From the NCBI GenBank assembly GCA_021904315.1, contig CM038920.1, positions 12,338,001-12,402,000 of the forward strand: 64,000 nt of DNA, in the 5' to 3' direction. Shown in pieces: positions 24,301-36,779 of this stretch (its first letter is position 1; each line of letters begins with the position of its first letter). Under the pieces are notes generated by a model. That model did not search any database, was not told where the DNA came from, and saw only the letters and a list, made by a program, of their open reading frames with translations. This DNA comes from Sphagnum magellanicum. Its lineage: Eukaryota > Streptophyta > Sphagnopsida > Sphagnales > Sphagnaceae. Position numbers and translations under genes: made by a program.

Positions 24301-26875
24301 AGAAGTTATTACTGCTTTTGGCTGCCAACTTACTTCTTGATCTGGAGTCTGTCTTTTGCTCAATGCAGTATACGGCTTTGGATCCACTTCTGCCCAGGTC
24401 GAGCAATGGAGAAGCATATCTCAGAAGACACGTGTGACGAGATTTCAGCCACCATTTTTGTGAATTGCCGACTTGTGAAGGTGTGGTTCTTGCAAACTCA
24501 TTTTAGGTTCAGTGGGTTGCCAATCCTTCTCAGTATGTAGTCAGCATCCTTCTTGGTTGCTTGTTCCAACAAACAAAAGGAATGAAGGTGAAAGAAACAT
24601 GTATGTTGCATTGCAACACCTCAAAGGGTTATAAAATGGTTTGTGCAGGACTATCAGAGATGTATACCTTTTCGAGCTAAGTGTCGGTATCCGCAGATTG
24701 GAATCTCTTCAACAGATCTAGTATTTTCTACACGACGGCAAGGAGTATTGCAAGGTCTTATGTCCATAGTTGAGGATGGGGACATTGGCTTAAGTGCAGG
24801 ACCTGTTAATGCTCCTTTCATCGAGAATGTCTTAGTACAGGAGTTGCTGCAAGTTCCTCACAACTTGGGCTTGGACATTCAGTCTGGAAAAATGGAAAGT
24901 AGTACAGGAGGGGTCGAGCTGGATATGATGCCATTGCAATCTAAAGCGGCAACAAAAGTTGTCAAAGATGAGGAGCTGGAACTGGTACCTCCCTTGCAGG
25001 CTCTTATTATAAAGAACTTGTACATACATCAGAAGCTGGAGTACATAGTGAAGAACGATTCCCTTTTTTTCCAAACCGATTGTCCTGAGCCACAAGTGAT
25101 CCCTGCAAGAAGTGCTGGTGAAGGAGGTGCAATAGACCTGGACAAGAATTTGACTCAATTAACTTCAGTGACCAGTCAAGCATTCCATTCCATTGTGGTG
25201 AGGCCTAACCCTGAGTCTTTACATCTCCATCGAAAAATGATACTGAAGCAGAAATACGTGGAAGAACACATGACTGTCTACAACCGCTTCAATCCACGTG
25301 AGAAATACACAGTCAGCTTACGCATAACAGCTGGTCATCTTCGCAACTTTTTTGCTGCACCAGGGTATGTCAGAGTACTGTCCCTACTATACGTCTTCAA
25401 CCAATGGGTTGGTGCAAAGACAGGTGTGGTGATGATAATATTGCACTGTGGCATAATTTAGGATATTGAGTGTTTTTTTGTTCCTATGCCTGTAGTGGGT
25501 GAGATGCAATGTTGTCTTAGATAACCAGAGGAAGCTTCTGACAATCTCAAATGCCAAGGTGCTGCATACAAGTGGATTTCTCTCTGAGATTCCACAAGTG
25601 GGATTCTTGATTTGAAAGTCAAACTGCTGCTTGCTCTGGCCTTTGAACCCTAAAGGGTACACCTTGGAGCAATGAACTGATACAGAAGTCTGTGTGTGGG
25701 TGTGGCTGTGTGACAGGCCCAAAAACTCATATCCCTTTGGGCGCCTTGAACTTGCCATCACATGGTTCATCAGCAGGTTTAACTCGCTTATGAGTGGGTT
25801 ACTAGAGGGGCTTCAACACAAATCATTGTCAAGACAGAGATCTGCCGCCCAGATGACAAACATTACAGGGGAGCTCAAAAGCAGCAACAATGGATTTAAT
25901 AAGATGGAATCACAGCCCTTACTGGGCCAGTCACTGAAGAAACAGCAGGAGTATTTGAACCAACACACTCAGGAAGCATTTGAGGAGCTTGAGGAGTGCC
26001 TGGGAGCTCTCTGTGCTGTGGAAGACCACTCACAGCGCTATGGCTCCCTCTTTTTCGACTTCCAGTATCTGACAGGTTCCAGTTACTCTGTGGTTTGCAT
26101 TGTCCAAGTGATGGGTCCACATCTAGAGCTGTTCAGCACAGACTAGTGAAGTTTGTGCACATACCCAACATCTGGCTACTTCAGATCTTGAAAACTGGTT
26201 TGTGGATCTGCAGATGAGCTTGTGTTCTACAGCTTGAAAGAGCGATGGAGCCGAGGTGGTGCCACGCTAGAGCTTGGCACAGTGCAACTTGCAAAGCTTC
26301 TTTACTGTGCTCTTTTTCGATGCCAGGTTCTTTTCTCAATATCTTTTGCATATCTTTCAGGTTATGGGACATCATCTAGTGTCAGAGGTTCATTCACTAG
26401 CTGTTGCTCACCAACATTTTGATATTGTATTAACATTGTAGAGTAAGGTCAACAGGTTTCTCCAATTGAAAACAACTAAGTAGGGATCTCACCGATTCTG
26501 GTTCGTTTTATGACACAGATCTTCCACCTTTGCTTGGATGGGTGCTCTTCATTCACCAAGCTGAAAGCATGCCAGTTTTTTAAGCCAGAAGATCTGGGGT
26601 TACAGTCTAGGCTCCACTTGAATACAGCAGATGGATTGAAAATCAGTGAAACAAAGGTTGACAAGCCGAGTGAGGGAAGACCAAAAGAGCTGGACTATAT
26701 TCCAAAACCTCCAAAATTTTGTTTGAAGTTTGTCGAAGATTGGACAGGCCAACTCCGACATTTTCTTTCATTTTTTCCCGATAGTCGCGATGATCTCCTG
26801 CCCCTTCGAGATTTGAACCAGAATCTTCAAGAAGTTATCATTTCTTGTAGAGCCACCTTAGAGAAGATACCATGA
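9373..26875 (+). CDS. Giant multi-ASH/PapD-like-domain protein, 29 exons, ~3,797 aa
   Basis: Exons placed by splice signals and frame: 9373-9545, 9836-9986, 10341-10493, 10665-11015, 11210-11392, 11637-11768, 11886-12071, 12265-12486, 12753-13162, 13371-13586, 13849-14070, 14223-14592, 14713-14901, 15202-15318, 15482-15617, 15823-16604, 16885-16980, 17140-17226, 17464-21258, 21413-21484, 21697-22176, 22397-23249, 23395-23545, 23889-24098, 24369-24480, 24649-25364, 25717-26075, 26214-26326, 26519-26875. They sum to 11,394 nt with all phases matching and one terminal TGA. The ATG has a good context (gccATGG); an in-frame ATG at 9328 is an alternative. No signal peptide or membrane helix is obvious. 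Repeated beta-sandwich signatures of the ASH/MSP/PapD type (an I/L-x-F/L-G start, then a strand ending in N-x-S/T) appear near residues 225-335 (EIVFEDCVPGGVF), 350-440 (VLDFGACYSGN), 525-640 (LELNFGDCNIG), 1037-1125 (NISFGKMLTNEHRAKTLVL), 1138 (DIDFGAMISG), 1784 (EVIFPESEL), 1910, 2068 (QINLGRLKEIG), 2184, 2501 and 3050. A charged helical segment sits near 1220-1260. ASH proteins (HYDIN, CFAP47, CFAP65, DLEC1, TMEM131) act mostly in cilia, centrosomes or secretion; I cannot place this one. The exon 1/2 junction is the weakest. Confidence 0.8.
9406..9440 (+). repeat. (ACC)n/(CAC)n microsatellite in the first coding exon
   Basis: A run of acc codons gives nine consecutive threonines at about residues 14-22 of the giant protein, preceded by HQH. 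Its length is probably variable between individuals and it leaves the frame intact in multiples of three. Confidence 0.85.
13940..14035 (+). repeat. Exact in-frame 48-bp tandem duplication in exon 11
   Basis: Two consecutive 48-base units (13940-13987 and 13988-14035) are identical by eye and encode the 16-residue segment PFPVQQGHAKTMPPRH twice, followed by a partial third start (ccatttt). It lies in a low-complexity linker between ASH-like segments of the giant protein, near residues 757-788. The identity means the duplication is recent. Confidence 0.9.
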
Positions 26876-29800
26876 GCTTTTGGAAAAAAAAAAAAATTTA
26901 AATAGGCAACAAAGTGTACACTAAAAACTGTAAAAGTAGCAGATTCTAAACCCTGCAAAAAAGAAAGGGGTTTCTTTACAGCTCAGTTCTCATGTATCTG
27001 CCCCCAAGGGGGGGGCTTCCATTCAATGGTTTGAGGAGCCAAGAGCTTAAAGATCAGCATCAAGGTTGCTGATGCAGGCATTGGCTACCCTGACATCTCA
27101 AAACGACACTGGCATTCAAAATCTTCCAATTTGCTGTTGTAATCTGCTTGAATTTAGTTTCAAGTAGAATCTGCAAATGGGTTTTATGCTCCATATCAGA
27201 TCAAGGTATTCACCAAACCCAATGTCCATTTGCAGTTTACAGTTGATTGCAATTTGTCCAAACTCAGTTTCATGCTATTGAAGGTTATACTTCATCTAAA
27301 GTATCGTGTACATGCCATTTTACTGCCGCCCGTGCAGGTGGACCTGCTCTAAAAGGCAGAAGTAAAGAGCAGTAAAATGGCCTGTATCTGTACATTCGAT
27401 GAAAAGTATGGTCAGAAAATACTCTGGAAATGGGTTTGGACTTTGGACCTTTAAATTTGTACATGATAAGAGTGCTCTACACAAGGCCTAGTAAATATAG
27501 TGGCCCATTTTTCATGTTTATGGGTAGGGCTAGGAATGCAATTCACACTCTTATGTTGAATGTGATAAATACTTGTAGAGGTCCCAATAGGCGGGTATGG
27601 GTGGAACGACTACTCTTAGGGTCTCCTTTGATTAGGTTGCTCTGGTCACAATTAAACAGGGGTGATCAGAGCTTAATGTTGGAAAGTTGCTAAAATGGAG
27701 CCACCTTCATTTTCTTGCAATGAAGCCACCTTCCTTTTCTTGCTGCATGGACAAAGTACTTTTCATTGGAGAGCTACAATTGGGCTGGTAAACATAACAT
27801 ATCTGCAAGTGTTTATTTAATTCACGTTACGAAAATTGGGAACATTTCATATGTAAGAAACTTTGTAAAGAATTTGGCAAAAAACATAAGATCTCGTAAA
27901 AGAAGTTGCCATGTGTCATCCTTTGATGATTCGAATTTTGTCTAACAAATCACACAGCTCTCTCTCTCTCCATTTGATCAATGCCTGGCCTTAACTACAG
28001 AGACTGTGAGGTGATTGTGAGTATAGCTAGATGAAACAAATGTAATGAAAAGTTGTTGTTTGGACGAAATACGAAGGTGACTGCAAGGACAACCAAAATG
28101 AAATAAATGTGACCGAAAGGTGCTATTTGGGCAGAGAATTTGTGATCAGAGTGGCCATATGGAATGAGATTCTTGATATGAAACCGTTTTCAGATTTAGT
28201 AGCTTGGTAATTGTCCTTACTATTCGTTTAGTGGTGTTTGGTGTTACCCCTCAAGATGAGTAATAAGGCATTGGGACAAGGTAAGCTACACTTAATTTCT
28301 AGTAGTTTATTTGGGTCAACTTGTAACATGGGTGTTTACTTCAAGCACAACTTTTGGCAACAAGATCTTTTTGATATTCTTTCTAGCACGACCCTTTAGC
28401 TTACTTAATATCAGTGTTTTTTTTTTTTTGGGCGAATTTTCGCAACCTGGTGACCAAGAAAAAAAAAAGGTCTGGCAAATCCAACAAAGGGATTTTTGAC
28501 TTTTATTTTATGCTTTCAAGTTGGTTTTCAACCCACATGGCCCATGTTTCAATTAGACATTTGTTTGCATTATTTTATATGGGAAGAACTTATAGGAAAT
28601 TTAATTCCAAACTAGTGTAATATTTTTACTCTATAGTTTTTTGTATGCAATTTTGAATATCAGCTAGGTGGTGATCTCCTCAAGATCACGTAAGCAAGAA
28701 GTATGGAATTATAGCCCATAATGGGACACCATATATACATATTGCAAAAGTCATGTGACTTCGAAATAGATAGCATATGTAAAACACGGAATCCTTGTGG
28801 GGAATTAGAGATTATGCATTTTAATCATGTGTGACGCAACTATCAACCCAAATCGTTGTTATTCAAGTTTTGGGCAAGGTCAACAAGGAAACTTACATGT
28901 ATAGTATGCACTTTTTAAAAATTGAAAACTCCGGTGACACCCTCAACCCTAATCCACCAGGGTATAGCTTACTCTCCTCACAAAGCATGAGGTGAAAGGG
29001 TCCAATTGGGATTTTAACTCTCAACCACCTAGCCTTACCCTTAGCCACTAGAGTAGTGGAATGTCCTCATGGTATGCATTTTGAACAATAAACAAACATA
29101 TGAGTTTTATCATATGGCATTATAGTGTTCTCCTCCATGCTTTGTGCAAACTACAACATTTTAACCTAGGTCATTTCTTCATTATAATTGTTTCATAAAT
29201 TATAACACATTTCACATCCATCCAACATTCATTCCTCATCAATTTCAACCATGGATATGTGAATGTGATTGTTCAATTTACTCATGACTTTAAAACTTAA
29301 ATGGGTGCAATGATTCATTGTGACTTTGTTTAATTATTGGTCACCATTCACGGAATACATTTTTTTCTCTTTCATGAAAAATTTATTTGAGATATTAAAT
29401 GAATTTAATAACATTGACTTTCAATTGGCATTGGCAAAAACATTTGATATTTTGTTTGGCAAGGGATGGTCATGGTGAGGGGTTTGTTCATCCTCCATCT
29501 TTGTGCCATACGTGCAAGTTGTTCACCATTCAACATGCGTTGACGAATTACAAAAAAAAACATAATGCATTACATGATCTCTCATAGGAAAAGGTGAACA
29601 ATTTTATTATTCTTTGTGGGATTGTTGCATGTTCATGTGATTTGGAAAGTGTTTCTTGTGTGTTGCCATTGCTTATCATATATAACCCTTTCTATAAATC
29701 TTTCTTTGTTTTGTGATGACATTTAACAATGTGAATTCCACTATTAGGCTACGTGTTTAGAGAGGCATTAGATTTGTGATCCTTGCATGATAGGGTGGTG

Positions 29801-30082
29801 TGGTTTTTTTTTGCCTCATTCCTATCCTAAATAAGGCACCCTAGTGCAACGCTTCATAGGTTTTTGCCTCAAGGAATTGGTGTGGGTCTTCGTCCCCTTA
29901 CGAACTCATGCTACTTGTTTGAAACTTAGGGTGAAGGACTTGTGAAGCATTGTGCTAGGCAACCTTATCCGACATTTAAAATTAAATGTCGATTGTCAAT
30001 TACCATACAACACGTGAGGTGATTATAAACAAATATTTTATTCAATTGTGGAATGAATAGCATAGTACTTCCATGGCTTCCA

Positions 30083-30112
30083 AACACACACACACACACA
30101 CACATATATATG
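30083..30112. repeat. (CA)n(TA)n compound microsatellite
   Basis: About ten CA dinucleotides followed by four TA dinucleotides in an intergenic spacer. Confidence 0.9.
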
Positions 30113-30889
30113 TATAAATAATGATGTTTTTTTTTAACTCCTTTTCTCAAAGGACAATTTTTTGTGAAGGAAAATGAATTTTTTTTTTGAAATATGAGTT
30201 CATTTCCAAGTCCAAAAAAAAGTGTTATTGATGTTAGAAAACATTATTTTGGTCACTAATTTGGAATTTAAAACTCGAGTATTAGATATATCTACTATCA
30301 TGCATTTTCAATGATTTTCAAAGGAGCTGAACTCTATAATTTCAAAAGCCCTATACAGAGGCCGCCTATTCAGGCGTCCCTATGGGGGGATTTGGAGGCA
30401 GAATGGCTCCTCCTCCCCCAAAACCTTGCAGGGGGGTGGATTCTGTAGCATTCCCATGAGTTATCCGAGCAATGCCCCCTTAACTTTAACCTTAGATAAG
30501 GGGTGAGTTAGTGCCAATTCTGGCACCCATCTCACCAAAAGGGCTTGTGGGGAGCCAGAATCAATAGTATCTTAAGGCAAAAGATGAATTATGGAAACTC
30601 AAATATTTCACCATGCAAAAATATAATCTTCAAATCAATCCTCTAAAAGAAACCAAAAAAAATCCTTCAAGATATTATAACTCTATAATAATTAATCCCC
30701 AAGTTTCAACACAAGCCAAAATATCATCTTTCAAAAATCCTCATATAAAAATAAATAAACCTATTATTTATTACCGAGGGGCCAAAATCCCTTAAGCTAC
30801 TAAAATATATAATGAATCTAAACACAATATCCTTGCCTTGGTAGGCAAAGCCAACAAAAATTGTACGGTTTTTTTATATAGCTTTTGTG

Positions 30890-31095
30890 ATTTGCCAAAA
30901 TAGATGTCACCCTGCCAAAACATTTCTCACATCTAAGTTTTAGTTATTTACTTCTTTTTTTCCAACCCCACTCATAAAACTAAAACTGGGACTGCAAATA
31001 GGTAGGAGACTAGAAATAGCAGATCACCTGAACCAATCATTTTGATTAACCAATCAGAAACATGGGGCATCAGTCAAATCATATTTGTTACACTC
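30890..31095 (-). repeat. Dispersed repeat family, copy 3 (inverted)
   Basis: The reverse complement reads caaatatgatttgac, tttctgattgg, gattggttcaggtgatctgc, gtcccagttttagttttatg and aaaacttagatgtgag, the same block order as 700-930 and 5,424-5,690. It is closer to copy 2 than to copy 1 by eye. Boundaries are approximate. Confidence 0.7.
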
Positions 31096-31807
31096 TTCTC
31101 TTGCAGCAGACGTTAGGTTTTTGCTGCTGCGCCTTTTACCAGCCTCTGCAAAGTACTGTGACAAAATGTTGGGGGCAAGCCATTCAGCTCGGCCAAACCA
31201 GCATGTTTTGACTTTTCTTCATCCAATTTTAATTTGCAGGGTCACGTACTAACTAATCACTGGAGGAGTTGCTCTTTAGGTTGTTAATTTACAAATTCAC
31301 CTCCATAAACTCTGACTTGTGAAGGGCTTTCCAACAATATCAAGTGCATGCCCCAATTTGCCTTAAATTTATGGTTTTTATTTTTATTTTTTTTCAATGA
31401 AAAAGTATTCAATATTTAATAACTCTTGCACAGTACATTGTCTAAACATTAGAAAACCACATTGATGAACCCTTGCTAGTGGTTTCGGTAAGGACTTTGC
31501 CTATGAGAAGCTAATCTTGAGTTACACATATCAACAATTCGTTTATTTTGCTCATAAGAGCATTTCCACCAAGACCCCTTGTGTTTGCCTCCACCAATAT
31601 TTTTCACATCCATCCAACATAAAGTGTAATTATTTTCCCATTCCCAGCCATAAACATGAGAAATTGGACAATACAAATGAGAGTCACCCAAATCACTAGT
31701 GCAATCCAATCAAGGTTCTACATTAATGTTGGTCTAACATATAGTCTTGCACCTGGTATCGACCAATGTTGTATTGGTATGTTGTTTTTCACATATGAGA
31801 TTGGTAT

Positions 31808-31829
31808 ATATGTGTGTGTGTGTGTGTGC
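31808..31829. repeat. (TG)n microsatellite
   Basis: About ten TG dinucleotides in intergenic DNA. Confidence 0.9.
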
Positions 31830-32374
31830 CTATATAGGGCAACATGTAGGAAAATGGGTAAGGTCCTAGGTAAGAAATGTTTTTCCAAGGTAGGGTATTT
31901 TCATGGTATAAATATTTTTAGATTTTAAATACCATGATCCTAAGCATGAGTATATCAAAAAATAACTTGACATATCAAGGGTGTATATAGAAAGGTAGGA
32001 TATTAAAATGTTGAGATTTCAAATAATTTCAAATAACACATTTGCATAATTTTCAATGAATCAAAATTGGAATCTTGAATTAAGCAAAGAGGAGATGCCA
32101 AGTCTCAAAATTGCATCACCTAGGGCTGAAATGTGTACATAAAATCCACAAACTACTCTTCTTCAAACATTCTAGCCTCACTCAATTCTATTTCAAGAGA
32201 TTTTAGCATATTTGCTTTAGCTACAAAAAAAAATAGTGACATCTTCATTTGCAAAACTACACCCCACCTTAGCATCATCTAGCCAATTCTTGTAAATCAT
32301 GACCAATGAATCTAAGTTCCCCCTCCAAGTTAACATCTTTGCAAACTTGTGAAAACGTTAGCAACACTAAAAAT

Positions 32375-34724
32375 TCATTTGATTTCAATTTGGCTCCCAG
32401 GAATTGCTAGGATCTGCCTTGCCAACCATGCCACATTATGCCATGTGTGACAACGTTTTGTCCTCCCTAACAAAGGATATGCACATTCTTCAAAAGTAAC
32501 AGAATGTTGAAGAAACATTAAATGTTCAGCAACTAAAAACTTTTCTAAAAACTTATTAGGGGATGATGGGCCATCAAACAAATAATCACCAAAATCTTCT
32601 ATAGGTGTTTCAATAGATGGAGAACTTGTAGTAGCAACAAGATTTTTTTAATTATTCATTTTCACAAACATAGGCAACAAACATTGTTGGTCATATTTGT
32701 GTATAATCTCCATGGCTTTTTCTCGACCAACAAATTCACAAACACAAGTGAGGCTTTTAAACATTGGGTCAAACATGAAGGTCATCATGTTATGTGTCTT
32801 ATCACATTGACAAATTTGAGCAAAAAATATAAATGTGGCTAGAACTTTCACCGCTTCAGTAGCCATGCGAGTATATAGAATCTTCAATTTTGAACGACAA
32901 TTTCCACATTGCAATAGGGGTTCAACTGTTACTCTACAATCAACATTAGTTTGCAATTTCACATTAATGATCAAAGTAGCTTGCGAAAAATTTGATAAAA
33001 GCCAAAACTTTCGAGTTTGGTTAAGGACACATTGTTTCATCGTTGGATTAAATGTTTTAGTCACATCTCTTGCCACAACCCATGTTTTCCCACATGGTAC
33101 CCTAGATTGTAATTGAAGGTTTTGCCTTTGATAAAAAAATGTTAATGGCATTTGCAAACTCTAGGAAAAGCATGAATTTACTAGCAAATCTTATTTTCAC
33201 AAATGTTTTCAGCTTGTGAAAAGTTAGGCCAGTAGTTCTACAAGCCTTGTCCCACTCTTAGTGGCCTTTACCCCTCTTCTTCACCCAAGTTAATTGTTTT
33301 TTGCAAAGTTAATTGGGCAATCTTCAATCACATTTGTGTCATTCCCACACATATTTTATCATTTGAAATAACATATTGACATGTTTTGCTCATGGCATGC
33401 CCGAAGCATGCACGTGCACATGGGGATGTTAGTTACAATAGTTCATAATTAACCACTTACCAAAAGATTGATGCCAAAGTATTCAAGTTACTTCCTTCAT
33501 CTTTCACATATGCTATTTTTTTCTTTATGAATTGATATTGTGCTAACAAAGGTTTCATTATCTCAGCCAATGTTGACCCTATAGTGTTAAGTGCCTCAAA
33601 TAACCCTATAATGACATGATGAAACTACCGAGTATCATCAATGAAGTTCATTATTAAGCAAAATGTATCATACCCAATTCTAGACATCCAAAGATTGAAA
33701 ATGATACTTGCAATTTCACATTTGGTTAGCAAAGGTTGCACATACTTATCCATTATTTTTGCTACCATGTCAAGAAGGTGTTTTAAAACAAATTGGCTAT
33801 GAGTAAGGAATTTAACCTTTAAAACTCTTTTCATTACCAACCTCATCAGCTAAGAAGATTCAACAACTAAGATGTTTTGATACCTTTGACAAACATGGAA
33901 CACCAAATCCTCAATGAATCTTAATTATGTAAGATCTTTCTTGGAGTAACTTGTGCCACCACCAATAAAATTGATGATTGATGAAAGTGGTACGCCTTTC
34001 TATTTTTTGGATTTTTTATGTTTTGCAACCCTTCCATCCTTGGCCTTCACCTATGCCTTGTATTTGTTGAATTCTTTGATGTGGCCATTTTCATAAATGT
34101 GCTACCATGGATAGGGTTATAATATAATAACCTTTTGCACTTGCAAGTGTTACTACTAGAACATGACAATGATACATTATAAATAAGGGTAGGGTGACGT
34201 GGAATGCACTTCATCATTTGTATCACTTGTACATCAACAACCTCATCAACATGAGCTAAATGGAAAATGCCCAAAGGTAATTGCTCTTGTGATATTCCAC
34301 CCAATACTTTGCATTGTTTGCAAGTGATTGGCATAACACTTTCCACATTGCCTACTTTTCTGTAATTTGCACATTTTCATAAAATTCCATTGGTCCTTGT
34401 TCTTGGGATGTGTGAATGTGGTTGTATGTGTTACTCTATTGTGTGGGATGCAATGATTTTAGAAGATTTTAGCATGGTGGCACCTACATCCCTCTTTTCT
34501 TCATAAACATTTGTCTCATAGTCAAAGAATGTGATGTTTTCCATGATAGATTGGTAAGTAAGCACCTTTGCAACAAAAGGGAAAAAGCTCAAGTCAAACC
34601 ACCTTAAGGCTAAAATGGTCATAAAAACATAAATGGCAGCATTTTTCTCATCAAGAGTAATACAAAAATAGATGATAACATCTTGCACCTCGAGAGTTTT
34701 AAAGGATGAAGAAAGAAATGGCAA
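32375..34724 (-). mobile_element. Decayed hAT-type transposase, copy A
   Basis: Five reverse-strand fragments in three different frames (34724-34431, 34346-34047, 33846-33625, 33157-32648, 32581-32375) line up in the order expected for a plant hAT transposase. A BED-like zinc finger remnant (CKQC, then GGIS and H residues) lies near 34,320-34,230. The core motif KCEIASIIFNLWMSR, resembling the DUF659/hAT catalytic-core segment with D changed to N before LWMSR, is near 33,680-33,720. The C-terminal dimerisation-like motif LARQILAIPGSQIEIK lies at about 32,375-32,430. Stops and frameshifts make it non-functional. Terminal inverted repeats and target duplications could not be identified. The family call is from motif memory. 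Confidence 0.6.
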
Positions 34725-36779
34725 ATAACTTTATAGAGGAGAAAAGACAAAAAAATACCAAGTGGGGCCACCTAGTAACTTGTCCATGATTTTAAGAAGA
34801 TTTACAATATATGACCTAAGTTACAATTCAAGAACAAAAAAGAAACAATGAAAAAACAATTCCAAGTGGGGCCACTCTAAAGAATTTTCCATTATTCGAA
34901 AAAAGATTTGCAACATGTTTCAAGAGGAGAAAAAAGAAAGTGGGCTCACAATGACCATGCACAACTTTCATTCTTCAAGAGAAAAAAAGACAAAATGGAC
35001 CCACATGGAGCCCATCCATTCTTACCTTAACATCTATAGACATATCTTGAGATCATTTTTACATAAAAACGAAAACAAACAAATGGTGCTACAAACTTAC
35101 AATTGCCTTACAATCAGCCACAAAAAATTGAAGCTTACCCTAAAGGAGTCTATTGCATAAATTGATGTTGAGTTTGCAATTTTGTTTTACCTCCATTAGC
35201 TATTGTCCTAGCCACTTTTTTCCAAGATTTCTTTAAGCTTAAAAAAAAATGCCCTAATTGCCATTACACCTACCCTTCCCAACCTCAATTTTTCACCCCG
35301 AGTATTGGTCTCAACACAATATGAAACTAGGTCTTGGTATTAAAGACCTTTTTTTTTTCCATACCAAACTAGTATAAGTATGTGCATAAAGACTCATTGG
35401 TAAGGTATAAATTTGGTATGTGTAGTTGAATTTTAAGGTTAAATATAAATATGGTATGAGATTTTTTTTATAAAATAAAGGTATATGAGTGCTAGTATGA
35501 ATATTGAATGTGCCCTCAATTTATTAACTACATTTAGCTGCTGCAATATCCAAATTCATAACATTTATGCCAAACATTCACAATGTGAAATAAAAGTTAA
35601 CAATGGCAAAAAATATATATCTTGAAATAAACTTCAAGTGCTTAAAATTCTCAAATTGAACAAAAAACCATCCAATTTATGTTTTGTCCAAATGCAATTA
35701 CAATTATGTTGTAATTCCAATCTATGATACAAAATATCACAAACTGAAATCTAAAAACCAACCTACAAAAAGTTTTTATAATCTAAATGAAAAAATATTA
35801 TTCAAGGTTCGTTGGCTAACAACAAACATCCATTAAAACATGGTAGCCCAAGTCAATGTATTGAGTCCAAAATCAATTGCTACAAATTGATTCACAACTT
35901 TGATGTTGAGCATCCCCAAATTAAAAAAATGGTAGCTTAAAAAACATGTATGAAATATGAAGTCCAAAGGTAGCTACTATAAACTACAACCTCCATTCCA
36001 CAACAATTAAAAACTAAAACTCCCAATTGATATTTGATTGTTTGCAAAAAGAACATCAACTTTAAATGCACAATTATTATCACAACCCTAAGTTGAACAT
36101 AATGATGGAACATGAAAGATTAGGGAACTTGCAAGATTAGAATAATCAAAACTTGAACATGTAAATTTTTTATTTTTCCAATTCACAAACCCCAAACTCA
36201 ACAATACCAAAACTGAAAGATGGCAAGCTTTTGAAAACTCTTCAAAATTTTATCAACAATTGTAAACAAAAAATGTACAATTTTTTTTGTTGAACTTATT
36301 TAAGTAGACCCATGTAATGATTCTTACTTGTTGAATTTCACAAAAGAACTGAATATAAACTTCAAAATTAATTTATTTGCAAAAGATTAGTAGGTCCCTT
36401 AATTCATCTTATGTTCCTTCAAGAATTCAACTTTTGCAAAAAATAAATTGCAACAATATTTTATGCAAAGGAATCACAAGTTTATAAACAATTTTCTCAA
36501 GCATCATTTGGTCAATTCAAATCAAAACCGATGCATCTAGGTTGGCGATTCTTAGATGACAATGCCACAAGCTTGTTAACAATCTTGCGATTGAAAAAAT
36601 CCTCCTAATTTTTATCTAGGATCCAAGTATGCTAAAAATCTATCAGCCTGAAAAGAAAAAAAATTGGGAACCTCAATGCATTTTCCTTTCACCAAGTCAA
36701 CAATTTGGTACTCTCTTCATCCACCATGACAACATAACAAAACACTAATAACTCAAAAATAATCAAATTCTCAATATAT
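34725..36779. other. AT-rich spacer between transposon copies
   Basis: Very AT-rich, with no coding signal. It contains two nearly identical lines, ccaagtggggccac, at about 34,760 and 34,862, suggesting a short local duplication. It may be flanking or internal non-coding transposon sequence. Confidence 0.5.

Larger units (their letters stand above)
26876..32374. other. 3' flank of the giant gene and intergenic spacer
   Basis: The first few hundred bases are probably 3' UTR. The rest has no recognisable gene; it holds (CT)n near 27960, a (CA)n/(TA)n run at 30083-30112, a perfect gtgcca-attc-tggcac hairpin near 30513, a (TG)n run at 31808-31829 and an inverted copy of the dispersed repeat. Open frames are short, AT-rich and without family resemblance. 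Confidence 0.55.

Noticed and set aside
28930-29060. Possible tRNA- or SINE-like segment
   Set aside because: Some paired short motifs around ggtgaaagggtccaattggg, but no cloverleaf or clear A/B boxes could be built by eye.
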